From Conidiobolus incongruus B7586 (lineage: Eukaryota > Entomophthoromycota > Entomophthoromycetes > Entomophthorales > Conidiobolaceae): a DNA stretch of 38,174 nt. Location of the stretch: NCBI GenBank assembly GCA_000697335.1, contig JNEM01014967.1, forward strand, positions 1 through 38,174. Reading direction: 5' to 3'. This document shows, piece by piece, positions 1-11,210 of the stretch; position 1 is the stretch's first letter, and each line of letters starts with the position of its first letter. Position numbers and translations under genes: made by a program. Under the pieces are notes generated by a model. It made no database searches, had not been told where the DNA came from, and saw only the letters and a program-made list of their open reading frames with translations.

Positions 1-1571
1 ATTATTTTTTAATAAATTTTTAATATTTAAAAACAATTCTTTTTATTAAAAATTAAAATTTAATATTTGACAAATTAATTAGATTTTTTTATACAAATTT
101 TCTTTCTTATAATCTAGTTTTTTAATTATCTCAATCAATTATAATTATATAAGCTATAATCTAAAGAGTATATTAGATATGGTAGTTTTTTCAAGTTATT
201 TTGAATTAGAAAGTTTTTTATAATTTTAAATTTATATATTTTATAATTATTATATAAAATAATAGGTTTTTTCAAATTATATTAAGAATATTAATTAAAA
301 ATACTTTTATTTAAAAAAACAATATTAAGTTTATTATTAATTGATTTTCTTTTAAAAACTAAATAAAAATAGTATATATTATTATAATTTATTATAATAA
401 TTAATATTTGCTTATTAATAAAGTATTTATTTAAAGGAATTTATAAAAAAGGTTAATTTAATTTAATCCATCATTTTAATTTATATTTTAATAAAGGATA
501 ATAAAAAGAACCTAGGATTTATGTATTATAATAATTTATTGTAAAAGCTTTAATTTCTAGTTATACCTTAGTAAGTTTTGTTTAACAATAGCTACTCTAA
601 CTTTTTTTAAGTTTTAATTAAATTACAAGATATTAATTTTATATTTTTATTAATTATTTTTAATTTAAATATAAGTATTATAATAATTACTATTTAATTG
701 ATACCTTTCCTCACTCTAATTTATTACTAAGAACCTAATTATCCAAATTAGGTTTTATTAACATTTTATAAATCCTTACATCTGAGTAACCTCATTATTA
801 CTTAATTTTACATATTTATGTATATATATTCTACTTAACTATAAGAAAGACTTAGATTTTTCTTTTTAGCTAAGACTTTAGCTTATATTACTTTTTACAT
901 AAATAAACTTTTTGCTTAACTATTAATATATTTCTTATTATTATTAGTTAGCACCTTAATACTAAAGGATCTAGTTATTATATATTTCCTAAAGTATTAA
1001 AAGACCTGTTTCTTCTACTCTTAACTATTGTTATTCACTTATATTAAACTTTAATATATATAAAATACTTATATAACTAATATTAAAATATCTTAATAAT
1101 TCTCTTGTTGAAATAAAAAGATGCTTTTCAATATATTTTTTCATTTTATTAATAATTAAAAAAGTAATAATTGAAATTAATCTTTTAGATTTTAATAGGT
1201 TTTAGGTAGTTTTTTTAACTATAAAGTAATTTACCTAGTAATAAATTATTTATTTAAATAATACTTTATTATTAAAAACTACTTGTAAATGTTAAATCAT
1301 TTTAAAGGGTTTATGATTAAGTTTTATTAATATTAAAATAAAAAACTTTTGATGGTTACTATTAAGTTTAAATATAATTAAATTAAATAACTAATTTTAA
1401 AAAATTAATTTCTTAATCAAAAAAATTATTATATATATAAAGATATATATAATTCAAAACTATTTAACTTCTTATTTGTTTTGTTTATGTTTTTTTATTT
1501 GAAACTAATAATATGTTTGAAAAATTAGAAATTAAAAAATTTCTTATTTCTTTAGCTGTATAGTAATATTA
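1..1571 (-). mobile_element. Decayed Tc1/mariner-like DNA transposon, copy 1 (left end outside window)
   Basis: This segment aligns, reverse-complemented, along nearly its whole length with the element at 22435-23727, ending near 1571 in a diverged version of the same terminal repeat. On the minus strand traces of a Tc1-type transposase remain: a stretch near 740-702 resembling the family's FGSDGR..V.RK region, a remnant like LQDNAPxHK near 544-518, and one like MDW..SPDLNPIE near 465-420. The last two sit with about 34 codons between the presumed second Asp and the Glu, as expected for DD34E transposases. No open frame survives; G and C bases are almost wholly lost, many losses fitting C-to-T/G-to-A change. 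Homology between the copies is plain by eye; the superfamily call is inferred from eroded motifs. Confidence 0.7.
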
Positions 1572-3251
1572 GGTAAAAATTCAATTATTTTATAATCACT
1601 GAAATATATTAGATTGTTAATAGTTTATAAAATAATTCAAAATGCTATTATTACTTTCAAAATTAAAGATTTGGTATTTTATTAGTGTTAATTATATATA
1701 TTAAATAAACTATAAAGGATTGAATATTTCCTTCAGTTTTTAATTTATATTTTAATATTAAATGGATATATGTCTTAAGTAATACCTAACATTAATAAAG
1801 ATTAAAGTAAAATGTTACATATTAATGAAATCATTTTGCTATTGAGTGTTATATTGAATAATTCTCAGTATATTTATTAATAAATATTTAAAAAAATCTA
1901 ATTATTCCAATACTGATTAAAATTAAACATTCAATATTATAATATAAATTAATTAAAAATTTCAAATTAATAATAATGTGATGTTTAATAGATTAATTAA
2001 AATTAGTTCTTAATATTCTTTGTGTCACGTTATATTTCATCGATTATGATATCCTAATGATTTGTAGTTTATTACTAAATTATTGATGTTGAGAAATATA
2101 GTTCTTATTCAACTTTACAAACATATATATTTGAATATGGATAAACAACTTTGTAAAAGCGATTGTTAAAACTTATGGATAAAAAAGAGATTGATATTTA
2201 CATGATTGATATAAGATAATCAATATAAAAATGCTTAGTTCTACATATAATATTACTAAATATAAAAATATGAGAAAACTATTCGATAAAAATGGCTTGA
2301 TTTTATTAATAAATTTTAAATTAATCACATTTTCCATATTAAAAAAATTCATATTACTAAATTTGATCAGTTGGAAAAAAATGAAACCAAATTGAAGCAA
2401 ATTGAGGATGATTTTATTAAATAAAAGTTTGATCATTTTTAAAAGAGAATATATTTTTCCCACGGTCTTTCCCCCTCTACCTAAACAAGTAACTATTTTT
2501 AAATCTATATTTATATTATTTTTTCTAAGGATTTCATCAAAGTTGATTATCTTATAGATGGTCATTGGATCAAAGAGAAATGATTAGATAATTATTTCAT
2601 TGTGATATTAATCCGATGACTTCTTAATCTTACTGGATAATGTTATGTTGATTTTATTTCAATATAAAGTTTATAAGGATATCTGAAGGAATATTCAGTA
2701 AAATGTCATCAAGATGATAATATTTTGTATATTCAATATTACCATTAAAGATGATTTAAATATCCTAAAGTATTATTAAAAACTATGTAAATAAAGAATT
2801 CTACTCAGCAGATTCAATTGAGTTATGAGTGGGTCCATTAAAGGTTATAGATATCATATTATTGGAAATAATGGTGATCAATTACAAGTATTAAATAACA
2901 AAACTGGTGGCGTGATTCAAATTATAATATTACAAGCATTTTAATCTTTGAATTAAATTTGTGTCCCCTCTTTAAACCAAAAGTGTAAAGAATCTTTATT
3001 TGATCCACCATTTTCAGACTGGATCAATTCAGCTAAGTTAATTAAAGTGTTTAAAATCGATATTATTATTAGCATAGTGAGGTGAAAATAAATGATTTTA
3101 AAGGAAATAAAGTTGTGTGAGATAAGGGGTCAAATGACAAATAGCAGTAATTGAGTATCATCAAATTCCTCTTATATCAGTTTGATAATAATACATGTAT
3201 CAAATCAATTGGATATTATAAAATTAACCTATTTTTGAGTCGATTTTTAAA
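1572..3251. other. Intergenic, no supported gene
   Basis: AT-rich spacer between the transposon and the IDO gene. Base composition becomes less extreme after about 2100, as expected for a promoter-proximal region. A 130-codon ATG-started frame on the minus strand (2565-2173) is rich in Ile, Leu, Asn and Phe, has no recognisable motif, and is not accepted as a gene. Near the IDO gene there is an AAGGGG motif (about 3124) that resembles a stress-response element, but a single short match is not evidence of function. Confidence 0.5.
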
Positions 3252-3259
3252 TATAAAAG
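3252..3259 (+). promoter_or_regulatory. Probable TATA box of the IDO gene
   Basis: TATAAAAG lies 70 bp upstream of the IDO start codon. Similar boxes occur 75 and 67 bp before the start codons of the two DinB-fold genes, so the spacing is repeated at three genes in this window. Just downstream is a locally GC-rich stretch (about 3268-3290) that may belong to the 5' leader. Confidence 0.45.
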
Positions 3260-3321
3260 AACAATTGGGCGGCTTGAGTCCGACGCAATTTCTTAACTAA
3301 TTATTATATACTAAGATTGTT

Positions 3322-4800
3322 ATGACTCTTTCCAAACTACGCTTATCTCAATTCCGCAAATTTTCTTCTACACCAGTCTCGAGGCTCGTTGCACAACAGG
3401 TTGGTGACAAAGCCATTTACCGACCTGACTGGGTGAACCCTCAGCCTAACTCCGAATTCTTTGTCTCTCCCAAGAATGGATTCTTGCCTCGTCAAGATCC
3501 TTTGAAAGAATTACCCGGCCAGTTTGAAAAATTGGAAGACTTGCTCAACCGTATGCCTCTCAGACTCAAAGATGGATCCCCCGGTCTTCTTTGGAAAGGT
3601 GAATTCGGTGAAGCTGTCAAGAGTGAACTTCCTTTATATGATGTCACTGGTATTGAAGATCCTCGTTTGTTAGCTGCTTTGTACCGTGATTATACTTTCG
3701 CTGCTTCTGCATACCTCTTGGAGCCTTGTGACATTCAATTCCGTAACCAAGGAGAATATGGTCTCGGTCGTCAAGTACTTCCCAAGAACATCGCTGTTCC
3801 TTTGTCCATTGTTGCTGACAAGATCAGTGCTAAGCCATTCATGGAATATGCCATGTGCTACTCTCTCTATAACTACAAACGTGATAACCCACGCGATGAA
3901 ATGCCCAACTACAATGAACTCAGTTTGATTCGTGGATTTGCCATGACTCCCGATGAACACGGTTTCATTTTAGTCCACGTTGCTATGGTTGCTCACTCTG
4001 GCAATTTGATCAAATACTCTTTAGACACTTTGAAAGCTGTCCATGAACAGGATCGTAAGAAATTTGATACCGCTATTAAGGGATACTTAGACACTATGGA
4101 ACAAGTTAACCAAGTCATGGAAACTATGTGGGGACGCAGTCAACCTGATCAATATCTTAATTTCCGTACATTCATCATGGGATCCAAGAACCAGCCCATG
4201 TTCCCCAATGGTATTATCTATGAAGGTACTCCCGATGAAGCCACTCCCAGATTCTATCGTGGTGAAAGTGGTGCTAATGACAGTATGATTCCATTGAGCG
4301 ACAATCTCTTCCAAGTTACTGCCAGCTTGCCTGACAATCCATTGACAAGAGTATTGAAGGATTTCCGTACTTACCGTCCAGTAAATCATCACCACTTCCT
4401 TAACTATGTTCAAGAACAAGCTGACACTGTTGGAGTTCGTCAATTCGCTGAAAAAGATCCTAATAGTTTAGCACTCTACTTAGGTAACTTAGATCAAATC
4501 CGTGCTTTCCGCCACCGTCACTGGCTCTTCACTAAAGAATACATCATCAAGCGCACCACTCATCCCGTTGCCACTGGTGGTAGTCCCATCGTCACATGGT
4601 TGCCCAACCAACTCGCTAGTGTCATGAGCATTATGCAAGACAGTGGAGCCAAATTAGATATCAGCAAATGTAGCCCCGAAAACCGCAAACTAGCTGAAGA
4701 TGTCTTAGCCAGAGCCGAAACTCAATTGAGAGTATTGAAGAGAGAAGTCCAAGAGCTCCAGCAAAGATTCCCCAACCAAGACAAACTCGCTATCGTTTAA
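3322..4800 (+). CDS. Indoleamine 2,3-dioxygenase family protein, intronless, 492 aa
   Basis: Heme enzyme of the IDO family, which opens the indole ring of tryptophan with O2 to give N-formylkynurenine, the first step of the kynurenine/NAD pathway. The match to animal and fungal IDO runs across the protein: RQVLPKNIAVP (150-160), NGIIYEG (296-302), RGESGANDSMIP (313-324), FRTYRPVNHHHF (348-359) and FRHRHWLFTKEYI (396-408). His400 aligns with the proximal heme ligand (His346 of human IDO1), Arg282 with substrate-site Arg231, and ATGGSP (417-422) with the flexible loop. The first 25 residues are basic, Ser-rich and free of acidic residues, like a mitochondrial presequence, which is unusual for a normally cytosolic enzyme. 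At 492 aa it is longer than human IDO1 (403) and ends in a probable coiled coil (451-485). There are no introns, and codons are far more GC-rich than the flanks. Tryptophan as substrate is inferred; divergent fungal IDOs can be poor tryptophan dioxygenases. Confidence 0.93.
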   Translation: MTLSKLRLSQFRKFSSTPVSRLVAQQVGDKAIYRPDWVNPQPNSEFFVSPKNGFLPRQDPLKELPGQFEKLEDLLNRMPLRLKDGSPGLLWKGEFGEAVKSELPLYDVTGIEDPRLLAALYRDYTFAASAYLLEPCDIQFRNQGEYGLGRQVLPKNIAVPLSIVADKISAKPFMEYAMCYSLYNYKRDNPRDEMPNYNELSLIRGFAMTPDEHGFILVHVAMVAHSGNLIKYSLDTLKAVHEQDRKKFDTAIKGYLDTMEQVNQVMETMWGRSQPDQYLNFRTFIMGSKNQPMFPNGIIYEGTPDEATPRFYRGESGANDSMIPLSDNLFQVTASLPDNPLTRVLKDFRTYRPVNHHHFLNYVQEQADTVGVRQFAEKDPNSLALYLGNLDQIRAFRHRHWLFTKEYIIKRTTHPVATGGSPIVTWLPNQLASVMSIMQDSGAKLDISKCSPENRKLAEDVLARAETQLRVLKREVQELQQRFPNQDKLAIV

Positions 4801-7708
4801 ACTCGATAATATATATCATATTGTAAGTTCATCCTTATTAATTAGCATCTATTTTGATTAAAAAGTATTCATAAAATTAATTTGTTATATATTATTCTGG
4901 CATGATTTTAATTTCCTTGATTTTTTGTTTAATCATCAATATAATATCTATATTCCTGGAATTCTTTCAATCAAGTATAAAACTAATAATTTTTAGATAA
5001 TGTTCATATATTTTCTCTGATATATCTTTCTTAGATATCAATGAGATGAAATGATATTTTAAAATTTATAATTTTTAGTTCAATAATTCATTTAAATATT
5101 TGTTTAAAATTAATGAATAATTAAATATTGGATTTAAGTATTTGAATGTTTCCCCCTAAATAAAAACAAAGAATATATGAAATAATATTTAATCACTATT
5201 TTTCTTAATAGCTTATAGGGTTAAACCATATCTATTACATAATAAAACTTGATACTGAATAGTAAAATAATCAAGAAAGAGCAATTTAAATATATTTTTC
5301 AAATAAGATTTTCATATATTGTCATTGGCATTTCATCAATTGAGTAGCACCAATCATAAAACTTTAAATTGGATTTGAATAGAAATTTGAATTTTGTATT
5401 AAAATTGAATTTTTCATTAGTATAGCCAAGCATATTCAATAAATAGCTTAAAAATATTGAAATCAAATTTTCATTTTCATAATAATAAATTACTTTGGTC
5501 AAGAGTCATTAGTTGTTTTTAATAGATATACTAATGAATATTAATAATATTGCCAGATTAATATATATTCATTCAATTCAATTCAAATTTGAAATTTGTT
5601 AATGAGAGGTACTTAATTCTTAGAATGCCAGATATAAAGTTAATATTATGGTTCAATAAGTCTTACTATTAAAATGTTTTCATTTATTGGATTACGTCAT
5701 ATAAATCTTGATAAAATTGGATGATATATAAGAAGTTTATTCTTATATCAAATATTTCAATATTCAATAGAATGTTTAATATAGATATTCTAAATATTAT
5801 TTCCCTTCCAGATTCTAGTCTTAAATTATTATAAGGTATGATTAAAATAAAAATTTTCAAATTTTCAATATAATTTACAATAAAATGTCTAACATTACAA
5901 AGAATCTCTCATATATTAAAATTAATTAACAATGAGTATCGCTGTACGATAATGGATTTCAGATTATAATCTGATATAATTAAAATAGTTATCTTAGCAT
6001 TTTGAAAGTATTATTCATCTCGCAAAGTAATTTTAAATCTTTATCAATACTGAGAATTCATTTTCAAAATATATTTAGAGTTTTAAATTCTATTTATTTA
6101 ATTTTAATTATTTATTGATAAGTCTATTTAATAAATGTGGTTTCAAAATTGAAATATATATAACTGAATTATATTATGTCTCACTGAAAATCAAATTCAG
6201 ATCACAAGAATCAGAATCCTCGGTGCTCGTTATCATATCATAAAACCTATTTATAACTTTGAATAGCTGTTAAAAATTTCAACCTGCAAAGTTACAATTA
6301 TTTGATAATTTTTTATCATTTGACTGTTAAAAAGTTGTATGCTTTTATTTAAAACTCTGACTTAATTATATATAATTTACAAATATAATATACTGTAATA
6401 TTTGGTTATTATTTACATTCATTTTACATTGTTAATTTTTCTAATAATAAACTTGATGAAATTTGAATATAAAAAATCTATATATCTATATATCTATATT
6501 TTAACAATATATAGTATAATGATTTAAATATTGAATTAATTATTCATAATAGTTCTGATTCTGAATATTTTTATATGTTACAATATCATTGTGGATGATT
6601 TCTTTTTCAAATAAATTTGAATCAATAACTTGAAATATCAGAATTTATTATTTGAATCATATAAGGTCAGTAGTTTTTAGAACTGGTATATTCAATTAAC
6701 AAAATTCTATCCAAATCATTTAGATAATTCATAAAAGTTATCAAATCTAATAAATCCTGAAATACATGAAATTTGAAAATATCTAATTAGTTGCTAACTT
6801 TTTGATGAAATTTAAAATGACTGATATTAAGTACAATCAATGATACTACAATTAAATTATAATTCAATAACGTGATTTATTTAGTCAATTATGATGGCAT
6901 ATATATTAAAACTCAAATTTTAAATATATTTGTATATATATAAAAAAATGTATTTACTTCATTATGAAAAACAATGTTTTACTCAAATTCATATTGACGA
7001 ATTTAGAGAATATCAATTATCAAAAAATAAATGTAGTACAAAATATAGCTTATCAATATTATAATATTTTATTTTAAATATAAAATATATTTTCATAAAT
7101 TGTTGAGAATAGACTATGCTGAGGATTTTACGATCAAAATGCTGGTTGAATACCGAGTGGATTAAGGGTTATATGATAATTGATCGTGATACAAGATTAT
7201 ACTATGACATATAGCTTATAGAAATAGAATGATATTATAAAGGTTATGATATATCATGACTAAAGCCATCAAATTTAATAATATTTCTTGAAAATCATTT
7301 CATTATCTCTCGAGCTATATTCATTTGAATATTAAATGATTATATCATTTTAGCTACTCCAAATTTTTAATAAAACTTTCTTAAAGGTAGTTAGACCCTT
7401 AAAATATTCTATTGAACACAAATTATGGATATACAAAGTAAAGATGAAATCATTTTGACCAAACAACAATAATAATTCAAGATAAATTTAAAATTTCCAC
7501 ATAATTATCATTTTTATGTTGGGCAATTGAGTGCACGAATTCCACAAAAATTTATTCAAAGCATCAATCAGTGATTAATTTTTATATTCCTTTGGATCCT
7601 TAATGATTTCAATACCTTTTTAATATTGACAGATCGTCCAATTCTGACTGTTGATTGGCTTAATTTTAAATTTATAATCAAATTTGTAAATTTATATATT
7701 AGACTTTG
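4801..7708. other. Intergenic, no supported gene
   Basis: About 2.9 kb of AT-rich spacer with no coding-like stretch. A 67-codon frame at 5502-5299 on the minus strand begins with TTG rather than ATG and is rejected. A short CTATATAT tandem repeat occurs at 6478-6500. Confidence 0.55.
6478..6500. repeat. Short tandem repeat, CTATATAT unit
   Basis: About three tandem copies of an 8-bp unit, CTATATAT, the last one imperfect. A simple repeat in an AT desert; no function is suggested. Confidence 0.8.
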
Positions 7709-7744
7709 TCCCATAATTGAACATATTAATGGGAAGTATAAAAG
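7709..7744 (+). promoter_or_regulatory. Core promoter of DinB-fold gene 1: TCCCATA motif plus TATA box
   Basis: TCCCATA (7709-7715) is followed 28 bp later by TATAAAAG (7737-7744), 75 bp before the start codon. The paralogue at 13258 has the same TCCCATA 30 bp before its TATA-like sequence, and both are followed by a short ACCCTT..AG stretch. Conservation in otherwise unalignable upstream DNA suggests these are functional positions. Confidence 0.5.
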
Positions 7745-7811
7745 CACCCTTGAGATTAATTTCATATAATTTTATTATCAGGCTATTGAAAAAATTCAAA
7801 AACATAATAAA

Positions 7812-8549
7812 ATGACTAATCTAATACAACCAAACTTTCAATGGAGTTCTGATGAAAGTGATAATAACTTATCTGTAGAAGAAGAGACTCAAATTCATTT
7901 ATATAACACAATTGTCAGTACACTTGAACAGGCTATCAGACTGCTGTCATCTATATCAGACGATGAAAAATATTCTAAAGTTTCTAATTTTGTTCCAGGC
8001 AGTACTATTGGAAAGCATATCCGTCACACTTTAGAGCATTTTGATGCTTTAATCACAGGTTATCACGATTTAGTCTCAAGAAACCAATATCACAGTCAAT
8101 GGCTAGTTCAATATGATTCCAGAATCCGAGATGTAATATATTGAATGATGCTAATTAAAGTTTATCTAATGTTATTTTATTAGAAATTAGTTCAAACTAA
8201 CATAGAAGCTGCTATTGAGAGGTTTTCCTGGGTCATTGATAATTTAAAGCCTATGATGTTTTATTTAAATCATCCCGTACAAGTTCTATCCCTTATCGAT
8301 CCCAATCTTCCCGATGAGTTGAACACACCGTCAACATTTGGAAGAGAGTTATGGTTCTGTGTTCACCATGCCAGTAATTCAACTATTTTTTATGAAGTTT
8401 TTTTAAATACTAATTTTTAAATATTTATAGTTCATCACTACGCTTTAATTAAAGTGATATGTATAGAATATGGATTACCATTTGAAAAAGAGTTAGGTTT
8501 TGCTCCAACTACTCTACATCGTCAAAAATTAAAAGATATGAAGATTTAA
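7812..8549 (+). CDS. DinB-fold protein, paralogue 1, three exons, 209 aa
   Basis: Exons 7812-8132, 8184-8373 and 8431-8549, separated by GT-AG introns of 51 and 57 bp; the second carries a TACTAAT branch-point sequence. The product resembles a conserved family of unnamed fungal proteins of the DinB/YfiT-like four-helix metal-binding fold. Hallmarks are FVPGSTIGKHIRHTLEHFDAL near residues 60-80, TFGRELWFCVHHAIHHYALIK near 155-175, and a C-terminal GFAPTTLHRQ. The His residues in KHIRH and HHAIHH are likely metal ligands, as in bacterial DinB proteins. Many bacterial relatives are thiol-dependent S-transferases, but no substrate can be assigned here. It has a paralogue 5.4 kb downstream, about three quarters identical in exon 1, with introns at identical codons. 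The fold call is by motif recognition only. Confidence 0.82.
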
Positions 8550-11139
8550 CTCTAACTATTAACACTGTTAGATGATAGAATAAACTGTATTAATTAATCA
8601 AAAACCCGATATTTTAGTGGTAGGAATATTATTAATATGATGTTGATATTTATCTAACTAAATTGGGAATGACTATTTGAATTAATGTCATGGGTACAAA
8701 TTCATTTATTAAATTAATTTATTTATTTAGCCATTCTATCACATTGTAAACCCATATAAATCTTAAATATTGATAAAATATCACAAATTGATTATTCCAA
8801 AAAAGAAGGATAATATTAATTGTTATAATTATGGTGTTAAATAGTAATTGATTGAAATCATCTCAAGTATAACGATTTTTCTATTTAAGAATAATTCGTT
8901 TTAAATGGAAAATAAAAAACCAGAGATGATAATTTAAAACCTAAGCATTATTTTATCAATATCAATATTATTTAATAACTTGTAATTTATTAGGTAAAAT
9001 GGTAATGTTAATTATAATATATAAAAGATGTTAAACCTTATACACTAATAAAAATTTTTAATTTTTTTAACAAAAAAGACTCATTTAGATACACATGATG
9101 GCTAACAAGGTGGGTAAATTTGAATAATAGAATAATCAATTTGTAATATTCATAATTGCTACAACAGAAAAACATGTTATTCTACAAATATATCAAGATA
9201 ACTATATGAATTCAAAATTTTACATAACTTATAAAATTAACTTATTACAGCTGTTAATACTACTTTAGATAATTGTTACTGATAAATCTTGAAAATTTTA
9301 TCAATTGAAACTACTACATATAAATTTGTTTAAAAAGAATAATATGATTAATATCACACTTCCTTAGAATTATTAATGTAGCTATATTTATAAGATTCAA
9401 TATATTAGAATGTTGCTAACTATTATCTAAATTTCAATCATTCAATTTTCAAAATAAATAATGAAGAGCTTTAAAATGAATAAATATATCTCGATGTATT
9501 TCTATGAAAAATTATATATCGATTAAATTGCTACAAAATCCCTGCTATTATAATTTCGATATTATATTCATATATATGATAATTTCAATCATTGGTAGAA
9601 AAACAAAATTGTTCAAAGTTCCAGTCTATGATAGATTTTCATCATACAGTCAAAAATATATCCTTCAACTATCGTGTTTATTTTCGAATACATCTTATTT
9701 ATTACAACTTTTCTTTTAATATAAGAAATTAATTAACAGAAAAATGCATTTAAATTATTATAAATATTATTTTCAAAGAGACATTTTTTTTAATATTTAA
9801 ATTATTCATTACATATTTAAAGTTTTCATATTGTGCATTTCATCCTATATTTGATTTTTTATATATAGAGTTTTGATAATATATCAATAACTTTGAAAAT
9901 TATATATATTGTAGTTATATATTTCTAATATAAATTTAAATAAATCCAAGTTTAAATATTTTTACAGGTATTAAAAATTAGATGTGCATTTTTAATATAT
10001 ATTAATAAATAATTTTATATCATTTGACAAACAAAACAAATAGCAATTAAATTCTAAGTTTAAAATTGTCTAATACCTTATATATAAACTTGACTACATT
10101 AACTAAAAGTAAGAAAGTATTTCAAAGAAAATTTAAAAAAAAATATGATAAAAATAATGGCAGAACACTATTTAAAATTCACCCAGAGAGTTGAAAAAAG
10201 ATTACAAGAATTACAATATTTGTTGCTAACCATTACACTATAAAATTTTTATATAATTTTGTAATTCTGGATTAAAATTCTGAATTTTTTTTCAATGATA
10301 TTACATTGTTATATTCTGTATTTGTCAATTTGATATATAATCTGTTCAAGTGTTAATAATCATAATACAATATCTTTGAAATAATGTTAAATTCATTTTC
10401 TATTTTTGCTTGAAAACTGCCTTTTAATTAATTTCTATTCCTGGATAATAACTATATTATAACAAATATAATAGAGTATAAAATGGTTGTGACGAATTAA
10501 AAATAAAGTGATATTATATTAACTATATTGATTATTATATTACTTGATTTGAAGATCGTTATATTAAAAATCAAATCCTTTATTATAATTAATATTTAAA
10601 GACCAAATTAAATTATATCTTTAATCAAAGGTCAAAATATTAATTGTAAATATATTTAATATTATGGCTTTCCATTACAATTTTATTTTTTTTATTTGTC
10701 AGATAGTGTAATTAAATTTTTTTAAGAATTACCAATACAGCGGATAAGTTTTGAAAGTCTTTCATCTAGTATTAATCATAAGAATTCATTACTCTTAAAT
10801 ACATAAATTATTATATCGATATTAAGTATTGATTTTTTATTTCGCCATTAATATTATTAAAGATTTCAGAAGGTAATAGTATTGATGATAATCCAAACTT
10901 TAAAATGAATATATTTTTATATAAAATTCTAATTATAGTTGCATATTTCATCACTAGATTTTTTTTCAGTTAATTTTTACAAGATTTAAAATATAGAATA
11001 AAATTGCAAAATAAATATTCCATTAATGCTAGCTATATTTTTTTTAATTTGAAAAAAAATATTGAAAACTTTTGTTTTGGTTGCTATTTCCACTTATAAG
11101 TAAACTTATCAAACGTTGATTAAATTTGATCATCTTTAT
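8550..11139. other. Intergenic, no supported gene
   Basis: AT-rich spacer between the DinB paralogue 1 gene and the structured GC-rich patch. A 71-codon ATG frame at 9504-9719 has a random-looking Ile/Phe/Tyr-rich composition and no partner exons; it is not accepted. Confidence 0.55.
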
Positions 11140-11210
11140 CCAAGCCTTGCATGGAATCTAGAGACCCCAGGAGAGTGAGTCCCAACATTAATCCTGGAAG
11201 TCTGGCTTGG
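11140..11210. ncRNA. Candidate structured non-coding RNA (GC-rich stem-loop)
   Basis: A 71-nt stretch of near-50% GC stands in an AT desert and folds by eye into one long hairpin. CCAAGCC (11140-11146) pairs with GGCTTGG (11204-11210), AGAC (11162-11165) with GTCT (11200-11203), and CCAGGA (11167-11172) with TCCTGG (11192-11197). That gives 17 Watson-Crick pairs with a 15-nt bulge on the 5' side. It does not match tRNA, 5S rRNA, U1-U6 snRNA, SRP RNA or RNase P/MRP as far as I can recognise them. The strand is unknown. It could instead be a remnant of a mobile element. No open reading frame of credible length covers it. Confidence 0.3.

Noticed and set aside
2173-2565. 130-codon ATG frame on the minus strand
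   Set aside because: Composition is what random AT-rich DNA gives (Ile, Leu, Asn, Phe, Lys), with no domain and no splice partners; it lies in a spacer.
3670-4443. Frames overlapping the IDO gene on both strands
   Set aside because: Shadows of the IDO coding sequence, which is conserved along its whole length.
5299-5502. 67-codon minus-strand frame
   Set aside because: It begins with TTG, has no ATG in a useful place and no recognisable content.
9504-9719. 71-codon plus-strand frame
   Set aside because: Random-looking composition, no conserved motif, isolated in an AT desert.
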